A stretch of 64,000 nt of DNA from Xiphydria camelus (GCA_963678675.1 OY783192.1:32643250-32707249), one strand, 5' to 3'; positions 39,457 through 57,737 are shown, numbered from the stretch's first letter. Numbers and translations: made by a program. The notes: generated by a model not told the origin, from the sequence alone.

Positions 39457-42400
39457 ATGTCGAACCGCGTGGCACACGACTTGAGTAAAAAAGCACGCAC
39501 CAAAGATGTCAAAATCCAAGAAGATGTCACTTTCTTTCAAATGGGTCTGTCGAATACCGTTTTGGACGGATTGGCGAACTGTGGCTTCCAGAAGCCGTCT
39601 CCCATTCAACTGAAAGCCATACCGCTAGGCAGATGCGGATTTGGTACGTTATATATTCGTATTTCCCTATAAAGATTAAGAAGCGTTACTATCAAGTATT
39701 TTTTTATTTCAGATCTGATAGTTCGTGCAAAGTCTGGCACCGGCAAGACTGTGGTTTTTGGAGTAATTGCTCTGGAAATGTTGGAGGTCGATATATCTTC
39801 CATTCAAGTACTCATTCTGGCACCTACTCGAGAAATAGCAGTGCAGGTTTCTCAAGTCATCTCATCTATCGGTGCGGAATTGAAAGGTAAATCAAGTTTG
39901 ATGATTGTGCGATAAGAATTTTGCCGAAATGCTCGATAATCGAGTACTACATGTTGTACTGCTTCGTTGCTTCTATGCATATCTAGCGTTATTTCACGAC
40001 TACACGCATTACAGGCTTGAAGATCGAGTCGTTCATAGGTGGTACGGTCGTAGAGGCTGATGGGAAGAAACTAGTTGGTTGTCACATAGCAGTTGGAGCT
40101 CCTGGCAGGGTTAAACACTTGATAGACAAAGGACTTCTCAAAACGGACACCATCAGGCTCTTCGTGCTCGACGAAGCGGACAAGCTGATGGAAGCGAGTT
40201 TTCAGAAAGATATCAAGTCAGTATTAACAAAAAGGAGAACGAGGTCTTCTCGCGGCGATAGTCTTTCAATAAATGATTATTTATTTTTCAGTTATATATT
40301 CTCGAAGCTACCGACCAATAAGCAAGTCATATCCTGTAGCGCCACTTATCCCGGAGATCTCGAGGCGCTTTTGGAAATGTACATGCGATCTCCGGTCTTA
40401 ACGACGCCCGACGATAACGGGCCGATTCTTCTCGGACTTCGGCAGTTTGTGGCGGTTGTTCCTCACCATCCCAATGTCATGAAGCAGGTGAAAATGATGT
40501 TCATAGCTCAATCGTATCTTGTTTGTAGTTGAATGTACGATAGTCGATAGCAACATTTGATTCTTTTCAGGTGCAAATTAAAGTCGACGAGCTGGTCAAA
40601 CTTTTCACCAAGATTCCATTCAAGCAGAGTTTGGTATTCTCCAATTATCAATCTCGGTATGTATCTGTTTGCAATGATTTGTTTGAATGATGAACCGCGA
40701 AGCAGCAAAATAATTACATCTCACGACGTGTTCTTCGTCTGTTCAGGGCACAGTCTGTTTGCAACAAGATCAATTCCATGGGACTGTCCGCAATTTACAT
40801 CGTGGGAAGTCAAGACATGAAGAAGCGACTGGATGCCATCGCGAAGCTCAAGAATTTCAAATGCAGAATAATGCTGACCACCGATTTAACCGCGAGAGGT
40901 ATAGACGCCGAGAACGTTAATTTAATCGTTAACTTGGACATACCCGTGGACGGTGCGACGTACTTGCACCGTATAGGAAGGGCCGGGAGATACGGCTCCC
41001 ATGGGATTTCGATCACTCTCGTCTCCGAGAACGAGCTCGAGACTTTCAGGGAGTTGATTTTCTCTGTGGGAGGTCCGAACTTTTCCGTTCTCAAGATGCC
41101 GGCTAAATGTCCCGCCGATATTTGGAGCGTCGATGATGCCGCATTCGAAAGGTTTTTCGCGGAAGATTCGGAGGAATCTAAACTTCAAGAGGAACTCCTG
41201 AGTTTTCCTGCTGAACTAGAGAATGGAGCACCGATCGTACTTTCTTCCGCGCCGAAGAAGTCATCCGGTACTAAGGTCGTAGGCAACGACGCGCAACGCA
41301 AGGAGAACGACGGCAAAAGCGAAATCGCGTCGCGGGGACAGGTTAACGGCTTGGAGTCCGATGCGACGCGGAATTCGAGAAGCTCTAACGGGAATTGCAC
41401 TAGAGGAGAGTTTCGTGTTGGAAGACCGCTTAGCAGAAGTAATAAAATTTCACTGAGTTCCGTGTTCACGAGGCAGAATGTCGCGACATCTGAGGCCTCT
41501 CCTGCCCAAAAGATGAAGATGAATTGTAAGAATGTGCCGTCAAGCATCTCGGAGAATTCTAAGGACTTGCATATAGTAACATTGAAAGCGCTTCCAGAGG
41601 ATCCTTCGATCTTACAGAAGATGAACGAAGGAGCGTCCTTCGAAGTGGATCTTTCCAATGTCCTGAAGAATGATTCATCGAATGCAGAGAATGAAATCGT
41701 CGAGGAGTATTTTAGATTTCAGGCGAAGGATAGCAATCTTAAGAAGGACGATTCGATAAGGCTTATCGCGGATGACAGTTGCCCGTGTGACAATTCCACG
41801 GTGAATACTAAATGTACCATCATAATTGATGATAACTTAACACCAGAAGAACGCGAATACATTTGTAAATGGCAGAAGAACTTTAATGACGACGAAGTTG
41901 CCTTGTTTTTAAAAGTTTTACGCTGGAAAGAAGCGATCAATTTGGAGCTCTATCTATTGGATGGATACTTAGCGCTTCCCGAATATTGCGATAAGGATAA
42001 GATCAAAAGAGTCGTGTACCATGATCACTTTATCTCACTGCAGATCTTTCTCCATAGTCAAAAAATGGCGCTTCTCTGCATCTATCCGGAAGTTCAAAGC
42101 GACGACGAAGTGAACGAAACGTACTCTTGCGAGGGGCTCAAGCAGACAATGAATGTAGTAAATATGTTTATTATGATGGACGATTTTAAATGTCTGCATA
42201 GATCATCCGATCTAAAGTTTACGCCATACTTTCCATATCCCGCGACGGACTGCGAAACGTTACCAAATTTGAGGTTTTCGCGAAGAGAAAAGGACGAGTA
42301 CCGGAAAGCGTTGCGTTACTTGCATTCGGACCATGATCTCCCGGGGATATATTTAAAGATAAAGGAATTGATAGCCTTCGTTGATCAGGCGGAGAAGTCC

Positions 42401-43705
42401 TTCCTTATGTCCAAGATTGTCGAGCTCGGTAAGACGTCCTGCGATGAAATAATTTCGTTTTTGGAAGCTCGAAAGGCCGAGAGAGACGCCGAGAGATCCG
42501 CGACGAACTCAACAGTACTCGGAAAAGAGGGAAATGGAGGCATTAGTTCTCAGATTTCCAAAGCGGATGAAGTCTCGTCCGAAATTCTTGAGGAAACGAC
42601 TGGCAGCTCTGATCAGTCGACTAAAGACTCTAGGAGAGATGAAGCATCCGTTCCCACCTCACCAGAAGGCGATGGAATGAAGAGGAATTTTTGCAAAGCC
42701 GATAACGACAAATGCACTACGTTGGAAGCTTTGCCGGATTCGCCGGAGACCTATAGCGAGAGCGACGGTCGTCCTATTGAGAAAAAATCGTTTTCGAAGC
42801 ACAGAGACTCTCGAAACGCGAAACGAAGCGCTTCGCGGAAGATTCACGCTGCTCCCCTTCGTAGAACCAAGTTTATACCCGTTCAGACGAACAATCTTTC
42901 CTACAACAACGGCGGAACGTTCGCGATCAGCTCCCGAGTCGCCGATAAGATGACGTGGGAACCTGTTGCGCGCGAAGGATCGCGCGATCAAAAATATTCA
43001 GATGGAAACGGCTCCTCCTTCGCCAGAGATACGTCGTCGTCTCCGACGTTTCAGAAAGCGGGGAGCATATTTAGCCAACGGAAAAACGCTTCGGAGTACG
43101 AGTCGCGATTGTCCGGCTCGTCGAGACCTTCGTCACAGCGGAGTCCCTCAACGATCGCAGCGGGGAATTCCAATGCCGCTGACAAAGCTGGACACTCGTG
43201 GCAGACATCCGATACGTCGAAACACTGGAGTCGATATCAACGTTCTTCCGCTTTAGGTCGCAAGGATAACAAAGGTCGCGCGAACCGTGGGCACACAGAA
43301 CCGCGGCAGGAGTTTGATTCGCACGAAGAGGCGTCGTTCGGCAATCGTCAGTTCTTCGATTCCGGGGTGGATCTGACGTCGCAGCCTTCGTTCTTCGGCC
43401 AGTCGAATTCTCGCGATCAGACTTCCGGTCGTCAGGGAGACTCGGAACGAAGCGAATATCAAAGTTCCTATTATCCGCAATATTCGTACAACTGGACCCC
43501 TTCCCATCATCCTTTCTATTGCGAGGATTACGATCGCGGATATTCGAAGAGTAGGGTCGCTTCGGATGTACCTAATGTCGATGCGACAGGAAAATTTGAG
43601 GACGTAGAAGAATTTCTGAGCTCGCTCAGAGCGCAGACCGATAGGTTGCACATGCAAGAATATTCCGCTCAAATGCTTCAAGAGTATAAGAAATTCTGGA
43701 AATGA
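39457..43705 (+). CDS. DDX20: DDX20/Gemin3, DEAD-box helicase of the SMN complex (1267 aa, 6 exons)
   Basis: Exons 39457-39643, 39713-39886, 40015-40216, 40292-40487, 40571-40656 and 40747-43705. The frame closes. Motifs: Q-motif region [23 protein letters not shown] (68-75), [12 protein letters not shown] (173-176), SAT (204-206), TARGID and HRIGRAGR (about 356-363). The spacing and [11 protein letters not shown] match DDX20, which works with SMN and Gemins in assembling spliceosomal snRNPs. The last exon encodes nearly a thousand residues; after the helicase core comes a tail of roughly 870 residues that is Ser/Arg/Tyr-rich at its end ([12 protein letters not shown]). This is longer than vertebrate DDX20 (about 824 residues in all). 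The ATG at 39457 is chosen because the frame upstream has no other ATG. Confidence 0.95.
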
Positions 43706-44473
43706 CGATAAAAGCGAAGAGAAGAATACCGAAGAAGGAAAGAATTATTCGGTGAGGTTTCCTTTCAACTCTGTTCTCTGATTTGACGTAGGAAATTGTA
43801 ATCGTTTCGAGCTTTCATAGTTTTCTCACGACACCCCCAATCGCGGCTGTAACTCGTATAAGTTATAGCCCCAAGATCAATCGATAGCAAAAGGTCACGA
43901 GCCATACGCACGCATCGCGGCGCACTGTGTGCCGTGCGTAACCTTTAGCGTATCGATATTTCATTACGCAATTCGACCGATCGCGCGTCTTCGATTTTAA
44001 TGAGGGGAGTTGCCGAGAAATGATGAATTACTACTTATTTTGATGCGTCTCTACGTGAAAAGGGTGTCGAAGAAATAGTCGAGGTTGAACGAATATAATA
44101 GCGTCTACTTTTTTGCTAGAAGTACCAGCAATTACCTCGAAGTATTTATTAATCATTTCGTATAGTAAGAATAAATGTGCGTTGATTGATACTTCAATTA
44201 ACGTGGAGGCAGATATACCTCTCTAATAATTTGTACTAGCTTTACAAGTCTTCAATGAAATCTGGCACGTGTGAAGCTTTCCACGTGATGCGACAGACTC
44301 TCCTTATCGTTAAATTTCAAGTATGTCTTTTTTTTAAATAAAACTCCAAGTAAATTTCTTGCAATTTTATAAATTCTATCCTAACTGCACATCAGTCCGA
44401 TCCTTTTCACCGCGTCGAGAAATCCGGGTCTCCGCAAAATTCTATTGTCGTTCCCCGCGAAAAACGAGTTTTA
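43706..44473. other. DDX20 3' flank
   Basis: 3' UTR and downstream DNA of DDX20 (an aataaa at about 44336). No gene. Ends at the TA target site of the next foldback element. Confidence 0.6.
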
Positions 44474-45169
44474 TCCCTTACGCGGAAAAAAACTACTAGT
44501 GCACACTACTGCACTAGTAGCCAATCGTAATTTCGATAGTAGTGGTCACTACTAGTTAGCACTACTAATTGACACTATTGGTTGGCACTACTAATTGACA
44601 CTACTGGTTGACACTACTAACATTTTGTACTTTAACAGTCAAGAGTTACCGTTAAACTACAAATGTATCAGCTGTTTAAAAAAAGTTTGAAACATAGTAG
44701 CACAATCTATAATATAAGCTTTTAAACACATTACAAGTATAGTTTTAGTATTTCATCACATGTTTTAATAATGTCAACAGCGCTAAAATAATGCCAATAG
44801 TTTCAAAACTGTCAGCAGTCCGAAATAGCTGCATTAGTTTCCATTATTAGTTCACATAAATAGCGCAACAAATTTCAGCAGTGCTAGTAGTAACCACCAG
44901 CAGTTAATATTACTGCACTAGCAGTTCAAATGAAAAGTGCAGACTATTAGTACAATTAGTGTAGCAGTGATAGTAGTGCATACTTGAATACAAGTGTCCA
45001 TTGAAAGTACGCACTACTAGTGTAATAGTGCATACTACTAATACAATAGCGTGTACTTCTAGAGTAAGCACTTCTGCAGTCACTAGTAAACACTGCTTGT
45101 ACCAGCAGTGAACACTACTGCGCACTACTAATGTAGTAGTGCACACTAGTAGTTTTCTTTTGTAAGGGA
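44474..45169. mobile_element. MITE made of ACTACTAGT-type subrepeats
   Basis: Terminal inverted repeats starting TCCCTTAC and ending GTAAGGGA, about 35 bp with few mismatches, flanked by TA on both sides (44472-44473, 45170-45171). The outer portions are built of many short palindromic units such as gcacactactgcactagtag and actactaattgacactac. No coding capacity. Non-autonomous, probably Tc1/mariner-related from the TA duplication (inference). Confidence 0.85.
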
Positions 45170-45635
45170 TATTCCATGCAAAATTAAAGAATTCATTGTT
45201 TCCTCAAGTTCAAGGCTTTCGCAATGCTCCCAAAAAAAGAAGGACGAAGAGGTCTGAGCGAGTTCCCCGAAGACGCTTTGAAAATAAAGCCGCTCCGAAC
45301 ATAGGTATATGTGTGGCAGAGATCATTTTTATATTCGTATGTCGCGTGGAGAACGATCACGGCTGGGCGAGGGGGATCGAGTTTCTATAGTACCTCGGCA
45401 GGACTAAAAAAAACCCACGAAACTCGTCCCGTGAGAAGCGGGACTAGCCGTCGGTCCTTTATTCGCGAAATAATCGGCGTTTGAGGGTCCCGCGTGGCTC
45501 CTCAGTCGGTGACCACGTGCTTTTGCATGAGGGAGTTGCGTGCCGCGTTCGCGAGTGTGTCTACGGGATACGCGTCCGGGGAAATAATCGCTCGTTCGTC
45601 GTGCATCGAATCGTCGGGAATTGCGCTCCGCAGCG

Positions 45636-51081
<5,446 letters not shown>

Positions 51082-52653
51082 GTTTGTGAATTTTTTTACG
51101 AGAGCAAGTGCTCGTGGTAGAAATTATGGATTTCGGCAAGTAAGGATTGATCTCAAGTAATTTACACGGAAAATAATTATGTATTATAACTTTTTATGGA
51201 AAGTAATCATTTCTATATGGATCTCAAAAGTCAACGTTTGCTTCAAATGATGAGAATGTTTCGTTGCACTGATTTCGTTTGTTTTTAAATATGCATATTG
51301 AGTTTACATCTAATTCTCATGAGAATTTTAAGACAAACTATACTGGTTTGAATATAACGAGTCTTTCGCTCAAATGCAATTGATTCATTAGTCTGAATAG
51401 TCTTAAAATATGAATAAATAAAATCGTATAAAACATTTGCATGTAATCAGTATTTGGTACAGAATTCTAAAACGTTGAAGTTACAATAGTGCCTTTATTA
51501 GCGATTTTATTTTTTTTTGTACTAAAATAATACGAAATCATATAAAATTCCTTATAACTTTATTAATATTGTCTTCAAAAGGTGATTTTTTTTCCGTGTA
51601 TGAATATCCTTTGATGCGCCAATTTTCTCATGTAAAAAATACCATCAATCATTATATTATTATAAATACGATTCACCGATATCACTGTCGCAAACTAGTA
51701 ATCATTTCTTAAAGACGACTCCCCTCTGGTACTAATAAGATATTGCATACCTCCTTTTCACATAATAATAACCTATTATTTATAACTTTTGATGAAAGGG
51801 CAGAAGGAAATATAATCCATTGAACTTTTTAATTTCCAAGACGTATTTTTGCACTTATCTTTCTACGAGAAGCAGCAATAAACTAGATTATTCTATTTTC
51901 CAAATTTGGTGCATCGATTTGGAACATATTTGTATGGGTAGCCACTCGTATCGCGATTCTCTCCCCATTCCGTGCCAACCGTACCCCGGGTGTCCGCAAT
52001 TGTTCGATCAACGAAAAGAAACCGCGATTGCGAAAAGTCATTCCGAAGCGCGTGGCGGCGCGGCGTCGGGGAATCCGCTGGCGTGCGAAATGTTGCCGCA
52101 GCCGGGAAAACCAGGACGAACGAGCGAAGAAGGTCGGGCGGGAGAGAGGGAGCGAGAGAAGTCGAAAAAACCTGGAGCGGCAAAGGGAGCCGACTGCCCG
52201 GTGGATATCTACCGAGAAACCGGTGATCGTGGCGCAGTGGTCCGTTGGGACTTGAGTTACGTTTCTCGAATTACCGGGGAGAAAGATCCAGGTACGAGCT
52301 GCTTCCTCGCCGTCAAGACTCGAAGGATCGTATTCCCTCGAATTCATACAAGTGTTATCGGAGGGTGGTCGCCTTTAAGAGATTATTAGAACTTTGCGAG
52401 GAGAAACACACGTTTTTTTTATTAATTGCTTGTACGTTCATAAAAAACGTTAGGCTTTTGCGCTCATTACTATTATAGTCATGAATATTACTATTTTTGG
52501 TTTACGGGTGGTAACCGCGTCCAAAGTTATGCTAGTTTGCCGATGATTTGCAAACATTGCAGCTTGCTTCATCAGGGCTGATGATCTTCTGATACTGAAG
52601 GTACTGACGGTAGGAGTACGTTTTTTGGAGAATAAATTTGACCCATATTGATA
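51082..52653. other. No gene recognised; AT-rich, then CpG-rich stretch
   Basis: Probably intron or flank of the C5orf22 homologue. A CpG-rich patch at about 51950-52330 yields several overlapping open frames on both strands, none with protein-like conservation. The expected next exon was searched for here and not found. Confidence 0.5.
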
Positions 52654-52907
52654 CACTGAGAGAAGATTTTTTTTGTAGTTGACAAACGTGTATTTGATTA
52701 TGCCGAAAGAAACATTTTATTGGGTCAAGTAAATATATTATATATTAATCACACACACACACACACACACACACATTAGAATGTCTCTTTCATTATGACA
52801 AAAATAGAGTAACAGCTCTAATGAATATTTACTTGGCTCAAACAGATATTTCTTTCGCCATAATCAAGAATACGTATATTAACTATAAATGAACTGTTTT
52901 CATAGTG
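52654..52907. mobile_element. Foldback MITE containing a (CA)n tract
   Basis: Ends CACTGAG... and ...CATAGTG flanked by TA (52652-52653, 52908-52909). The arms are inverse copies (tttgattatgccgaaagaaa on the left; its inverse around 52850-52870). A CA repeat (52750-52775) sits near the loop. Confidence 0.8.
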
Positions 52908-52973
52908 TATGTAGTACGTATGGTTATAAAGATAAGTAGATTGAACGTGCGGGCCTTAGCTATGCAGTGTATT

Positions 52974-53700
52974 GCGGATTAGCATGTCCGCGTTACAATA
53001 TTTATCTTTATAATCATCCAAACATACGTCAACGTGGGTAAAATGTATTCTCCAAGTAACGTACTGCTAGGTACATGCCAGCAATTGACATAATCTTTAT
53101 GTATCGCTTTTTGTAACGCAAATTACTTATTATGAAAATTTGCTTCATAAGATTACGAGTGAATGAAATTCTAAAAAAGGTATTAACGTTTCATAGAAGC
53201 ACGATTGTTGACTCATAAATTATTATAGTAAACGAGAGGAAAAAAGATGCGAAGCAATGGTAATCGGAGAGCGCAACGTTCTGTTCTCGTCGTATTCAAC
53301 ACAATATGTTTTTAAATAAGTACCGTGTGGATAGTAATAGAAATCCATGACGAATAAATAGACCTCCGTAAAGGGAAAAATTCCTGTTGATTTGCAGCAT
53401 ATCGCGGATTAGCATGTCGATTTTACAACATTTATCTCTATAATCATCGATACAGACGTCACACACACAACGTAGGTAAAATGTCTTCTCCGAGTAACGC
53501 ATTGCTTAGCATATTCCAGCCCCATTGACGTAAACGTAATCTTCATGCATCATTTACTGCAAGGCAAATGACTTATTATGCAAATTGCTTCATGAGATTG
53601 TCAACGGTGAATTAAATTCCAAAGAGGTATCGATATTTCATAGAAGCACATGATACAAGAAGAAAGGAGATGCAAAATGTTTTATGGAAGCGCATGGTGA
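52974..53700. repeat. Diverged tandem duplication, offset about 432 bp
   Basis: The block beginning gcggattagcatgtc at 52974 recurs at 53406, followed in both by a tttatct-tataatcatc stretch, gtaggtaaaatgt-ttctcc or gtgggtaaaatgt, and catgag/cataag-attacg-type sequence. Both copies end near tttcatagaagcac. No coding capacity. Origin unknown; possibly an old repeat element. Confidence 0.7.
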
Positions 53701-54243
53701 TCGGAACATGAAAGGTTTTCAGCAGCAGCCAGCAGTAGTTCGTAAGCGACGCAGTCGTCGAATCGATCGAGTCGATCGATTCGCGCCGCTCGTCTTCCGC
53801 CGTATATCAGCCACGGGGGCGGCATAGAGACACGTCTGCGAACCGCGTGTATTTTTAACACCGCGGCCGCGCGAGAGAGCGGGAGGGCAGCACGGGGTGC
53901 TCGAGGGAGGCAGGCGAGAGGGTGATTAGGATGCATACCGCGACCGCGGGATGGATATGTTTTTATCGAGCCGTGCGCTCGACGAACGTCCAGGCTGGGT
54001 GCTCGGTGCCTCCTTATTCGGTCGATATGCGAATTCCGCGGGCGTTCCGTCATTTTTATCCTGGTTGCCGGCTGTGGCTGGCCGGCAAGGAATGACGCCC
54101 GATGATAAAAGTGCGCGGAGTAATGCCGTCGGCGGCATGCGCGCTTTCCCGTGGGAAGTCCATGCCGTGGCCCTCTCGACGCCGCTTCGGTACTTTCGTA
54201 TGGGTTGCATCTCGCGTCGTCTAGGAGGAGGGAGGGAGGGAGG
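53701..54243. other. CpG-rich stretch with spurious frames
   Basis: High CpG content and several open frames on both strands, but no recognisable protein. A gga/ggga repeat lies at 54224-54244. Could be a promoter-type CpG region; no evidence beyond composition. Confidence 0.4.
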
Positions 54244-54751
54244 GATGCGTTGGGGTTATACAGTCCTCTGTGTGAAAGCTATCGGTGATAGTTTTCGCAA
54301 AAGTGCATGGAGAAGGAAGATTAGTAAAAAATCATGGGAAAACCCACACTGAAAAAAATGGGCTTCACTAAAGCATCGGCGAGGTTTAATACGACGAACT
54401 TCGCGATGCAGTTGTGGTTGGGAAAGGAGGGATGCGTTGGGGTTGAAGTGGTTGGGATTACACAGTCCTGTGTGTGAAAACTATCGGTTATAGTTTTCGC
54501 AAAAGTGCATGGGGAAGGAAGATTGGTAAAAAATCATGGGAAACCCCACACTGAAAAAAAATGTGCTTCACTAAAGCATCGGCGAGGTTTAGTACGACGA
54601 ACTTCGCGATGCAGTTATGGTTAGGAAAAGAGGTATGTGTTGGGGTTGAAGTGGATGGGGTTATGGAGTCCTCTGTGTGAAAACTGTCGGTTATAGTTTT
54701 CGTAAAAGTGCATGGGGAAGGAAGATTAATAAAAAATCATGGGAAAACCCA
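54244..54751. repeat. Three-copy tandem array, about 190-200-bp unit
   Basis: Units start at about 54244, 54431 and 54633, each beginning gatgcgttggggtt (third gtatgtgttggggtt) and running through gttttcgcaaaagtgcatgg to cccacactgaaaaaaa and gcatcggcgaggttt. The last part of each unit is the left end of the foldback element that follows at 54752, so the array seems to have arisen by amplification across that element's edge. Confidence 0.88.
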
Positions 54752-54905
54752 CACTGAAAAAAAATTCACTTTATTCAAGCATCGGTGAAGTTTGAAGCAA
54801 TTTGAAGTTGAAATAAGTGAATATCTACTTGAAACAATTACACCGTGAGGTTCGCTTTATTTAACCTCATCGATGGTTGAATGAAGCGTATTTTTTTTCA
54901 GAGTG
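54752..54905. mobile_element. Foldback MITE, CACTGA-A-rich ends
   Basis: Left end CACTGAAAAAAAATTCACTT, right end the inverse of CACTCTGAAAAAAAATACGC. The arms continue as inverse copies (attcaagcatcggtgaagtt and its inverse near 54865-54880). It is the complete version of the end repeated in the preceding tandem array. Confidence 0.8.
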
Positions 54906-54928
54906 CATACATTTGTATAGTTATCTTA

Positions 54929-55154
54929 CACGGACAAAAATCGTAGCATTTACAAAGTTTGTGGTAAATTTCGGGACAAGGCCAGTTTATTGTGACGATA
55001 GCCACAATTTTAGTTAAAATTACAGCAACGCTTGCAACTTCTACAAAATTTGTTATAATTTTGACTAAAATTGTAGTTATCGTAATAATAAACTGGCCTT
55101 GTCCCTAAATTTACCACAAACTTTGTAAATGCTACGATTAATTTTTTTTCCGTG
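54929..55154. mobile_element. Foldback MITE with about 60-bp near-perfect arms
   Basis: Ends CACGGACAAAAA and the inverse. The arms (tagcatttacaaagtttgtg, gtaaatttcgggacaaggcc, agtttatt) match their inverse at 55090-55140 almost base for base. The loop region itself has inverse pieces (attttagttaaaatta). No target duplication is clear because another foldback abuts on the right. Confidence 0.88.
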
Positions 55155-55376
55155 CAGTAACAGGGTACTTCGAGGTGAAACATTGACATTTTTAATAAAC
55201 CACAACGTACCTTTTAAACTTCGTAATAGTATAAACATCGATTTATACGGTAAAGTTTACGAATCTCCCGTTAATATATATCGGGTGTTTACGGGTTTAT
55301 ACTGCAACGAACTGTATAAAGTACGTTGTGTCTATTAAAAAAATTCAACGTTTCACCTTGAGGAACCCTTTTACTG
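55155..55376. mobile_element. Foldback element directly abutting the previous one
   Basis: Left end cagtaacagggtacttcgag then gtgaaacattga; right end is the inverse of cagtaaaagggttcctcaag then gtgaaacgttga. Inner inverse blocks continue (taaaccacaacgtac and gtacgttgtg). It begins at the base after the preceding element ends. Confidence 0.75.
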
Positions 55377-57737
55377 GAATTAACTGTAAAAACTACTAAT
55401 CCTTTTTCTTCGTATGCAGATAATTATGTAGAATTATCATCGAACTTTGTTTATCTCATACGACGAGTTTTAGGTAGATTGAGGAAATAGCACGAAAAGC
55501 AAGCTTCCATTTTTTACACGAAAACGAAGTCCCGAAAGGATTCCACGCTCGGCGCCTCCCCCGTCTTATTAAAATAATCTCATTTTCACTCGATTCCGCC
55601 TCTTATTAATGAGCGCGCCTCGCGGATGGGTCACACGCGTGACGGCAAAAAATCGTCGATAGCACAAAAGGAGATACTCGACGCGGTCATCGACCGCTGT
55701 GCGGCGTCTCGAAACCAAGCTACGGAGTACAGCCACCTTCCGCGCGGCTCCCCCGCTTCCGTCGCGCCCTTTTTTCGCGGGAAAATTGAAAAAGGGCAGC
55801 GCCGCCTCTCTCTCGCGCGCGCGCGCGCGCGTGACAATGGACAATGGCGCAATAATCTACAATAGAGATCCGCCCGGAGATTCCTTACCGAATGAATAGA
55901 GGGGCCCCTGGGACAATCATCTCGTAAACTCGGTCTACCTACGGGGAGACCCCTCCGCGTTTCTATTTACCGGCGACCACCGGCTTCCTGGGTTCCGCGA
56001 GGCGTTGGCGAAACGCGAGGATCGCAGGGGGAATGGATATATCTGTGCGGACGAGGAGGCTTGTGTAAGTGGTAGAAAGGCCTTACGTACAAATCTTCGT
56101 TATATGGGCTCAACTCGCGCGTGCACGGCCCGCAGGATTCATAGGGACATCTCGGAACGTGCGGTAATTTGCTTTGAATTTATATGTCTTAGAAGGAACG
56201 AAATCGCTTGCTCACACGTGGTGCACATTGAGACACTCGCGACTGCTGCAGCTCCCACCTGCGGGTACGGATACACCCGCCGCGCGAGGCGGTCGTGTAC
56301 GGGAATTGCTGTGGATTTTCTCGCATCGGAGGGGAGCGCGCGTAGTTTCTTTTCATCTCGGAAACCACGTGGATTCTACGGGAGGAGCCTTGTATACCTT
56401 AAACGGAAGACCGTCCCGGCAGTGCGCGCGGTTGATTATGCCTATCTCGGCAAGTTGCGTGGCCCGTGATCTCCCGGGCGACGCTATCTACCCCCATAGA
56501 AACTTCGGCATCCGCTTTGAACGTGTACCGTGGGTAGGAGAATGCGTCGGGAAGACAGCGGACATAATCAACGGCCTTTAATTATGCTTACACGACTGCC
56601 TGTGCGTCGCCCAAGATCCCGGCGACAGAAACTCTTGGCTTCTCCCGGCGCGCGCGGTATATGTATTTGCTTTTGAATTTATGCGCGCCTACCTCGAAAT
56701 CGCGATGCGGAAACGTACGTTTACGTCGAGTACATCTACCCTTGCCGGGTGGGTATGCGCGGTATCTATTCGCGTAACTTCCACTTGCCGTAAGGAAGAG
56801 ATACCTATTCAAATGGGTTTTCGATATTTTTCTCGCGGGGTATTCAAATCTTACAGATTTTTTTTTTATTCCCGGAGGAGCGATATATGCTCAAACGCAC
56901 TTCATTTCTTTTCGTATTAATTTGATATTTTTTCCTTGCAGTCACATACCATTTCACGAGATTGCAAGGAAGAGATATCTAACTGATGTATTAAAAAACG
57001 TCATTGCTATATCGTGGCAAATCACTTCACGCTATTATCCGGCACACACATAAGCGATTTAATATCCAATCCGACTGGGGCAATAAACCTCGGAATTCGC
57101 TTCCATTGAATCGATGCATTTTGAAAACGACAGAGGGGTCGAAGACGTCCGCGCGTGAGATTCCATTACAGATACGCTCCTCGGCTTTCCGCGCATAGCT
57201 TTCGCTTCTTCTATCCCATACGCGAGAGGAGAGGAGGACTGCGCGCTTCTTTCGCGTCGGTTTCGCATAAAATTAACGCACACATCGTCCCGGCGAACGG
57301 CGCGCGGTGGTGGTAACGGAGTTGCCGCGGGTTTTCATCCGCTCGCTCAGCTATTCGAAGTACGAGGAAATAGGAGTCGAACGGAGGTACGGGGCTCGAT
57401 GGAAGGAGCAAGATTGATGAGGAGAAAGGTGCAGGAGAGCCGCGCGCGACGTCGATGGGAGAGGCGCGGCGACGTGGTGGGAACGCGCGTTGGGAGAGGG
57501 AAAGGAAAAAGGAAGGGAACAGGAATGCCGGTTCAATTCGTTGGTGGGATTATCCCGATCGCGATGCATGTGCTTTTTAATCGCGAGTTATCGATGATCC
57601 GCCGAAGAAGAGACTCTTATTTCGTTATTGCTAATCGTTATCGAAGGAGTGGCAGTTTCTTATACTTTGGGACTCTATTTTTTCCTTCCTGTTGCGATTG
57701 GCAGTGATGGCTAGGAGCTAATCAAACATTCTGACTG
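55377..57737. other. CpG-rich, no supported gene; MITE remnant at 56906-57010
   Basis: Open frames on both strands throughout but no similarity to a protein I recognise and no consistent splice pattern. An alternating CG run lies at about 55811-55832. At 56906-57010 a fragment resembles the middle of the foldback at 48771-49023 (ttccttgca...cacgagattgcaaggaa, gatatctaactgatg). Confidence 0.45.

Noticed and set aside
51820..52389. 189-codon frame considered as the next exon of the C5orf22 homologue
   Set aside because: It lacks the family's YFLS and LDIDLDFF signatures and its phase does not give a matching continuation.
56005..56581. Long overlapping frames in CpG-rich DNA
   Set aside because: Stop codons are rare because of base composition; residues are Arg/Cys/Ala-rich without any family resemblance or splice pattern.
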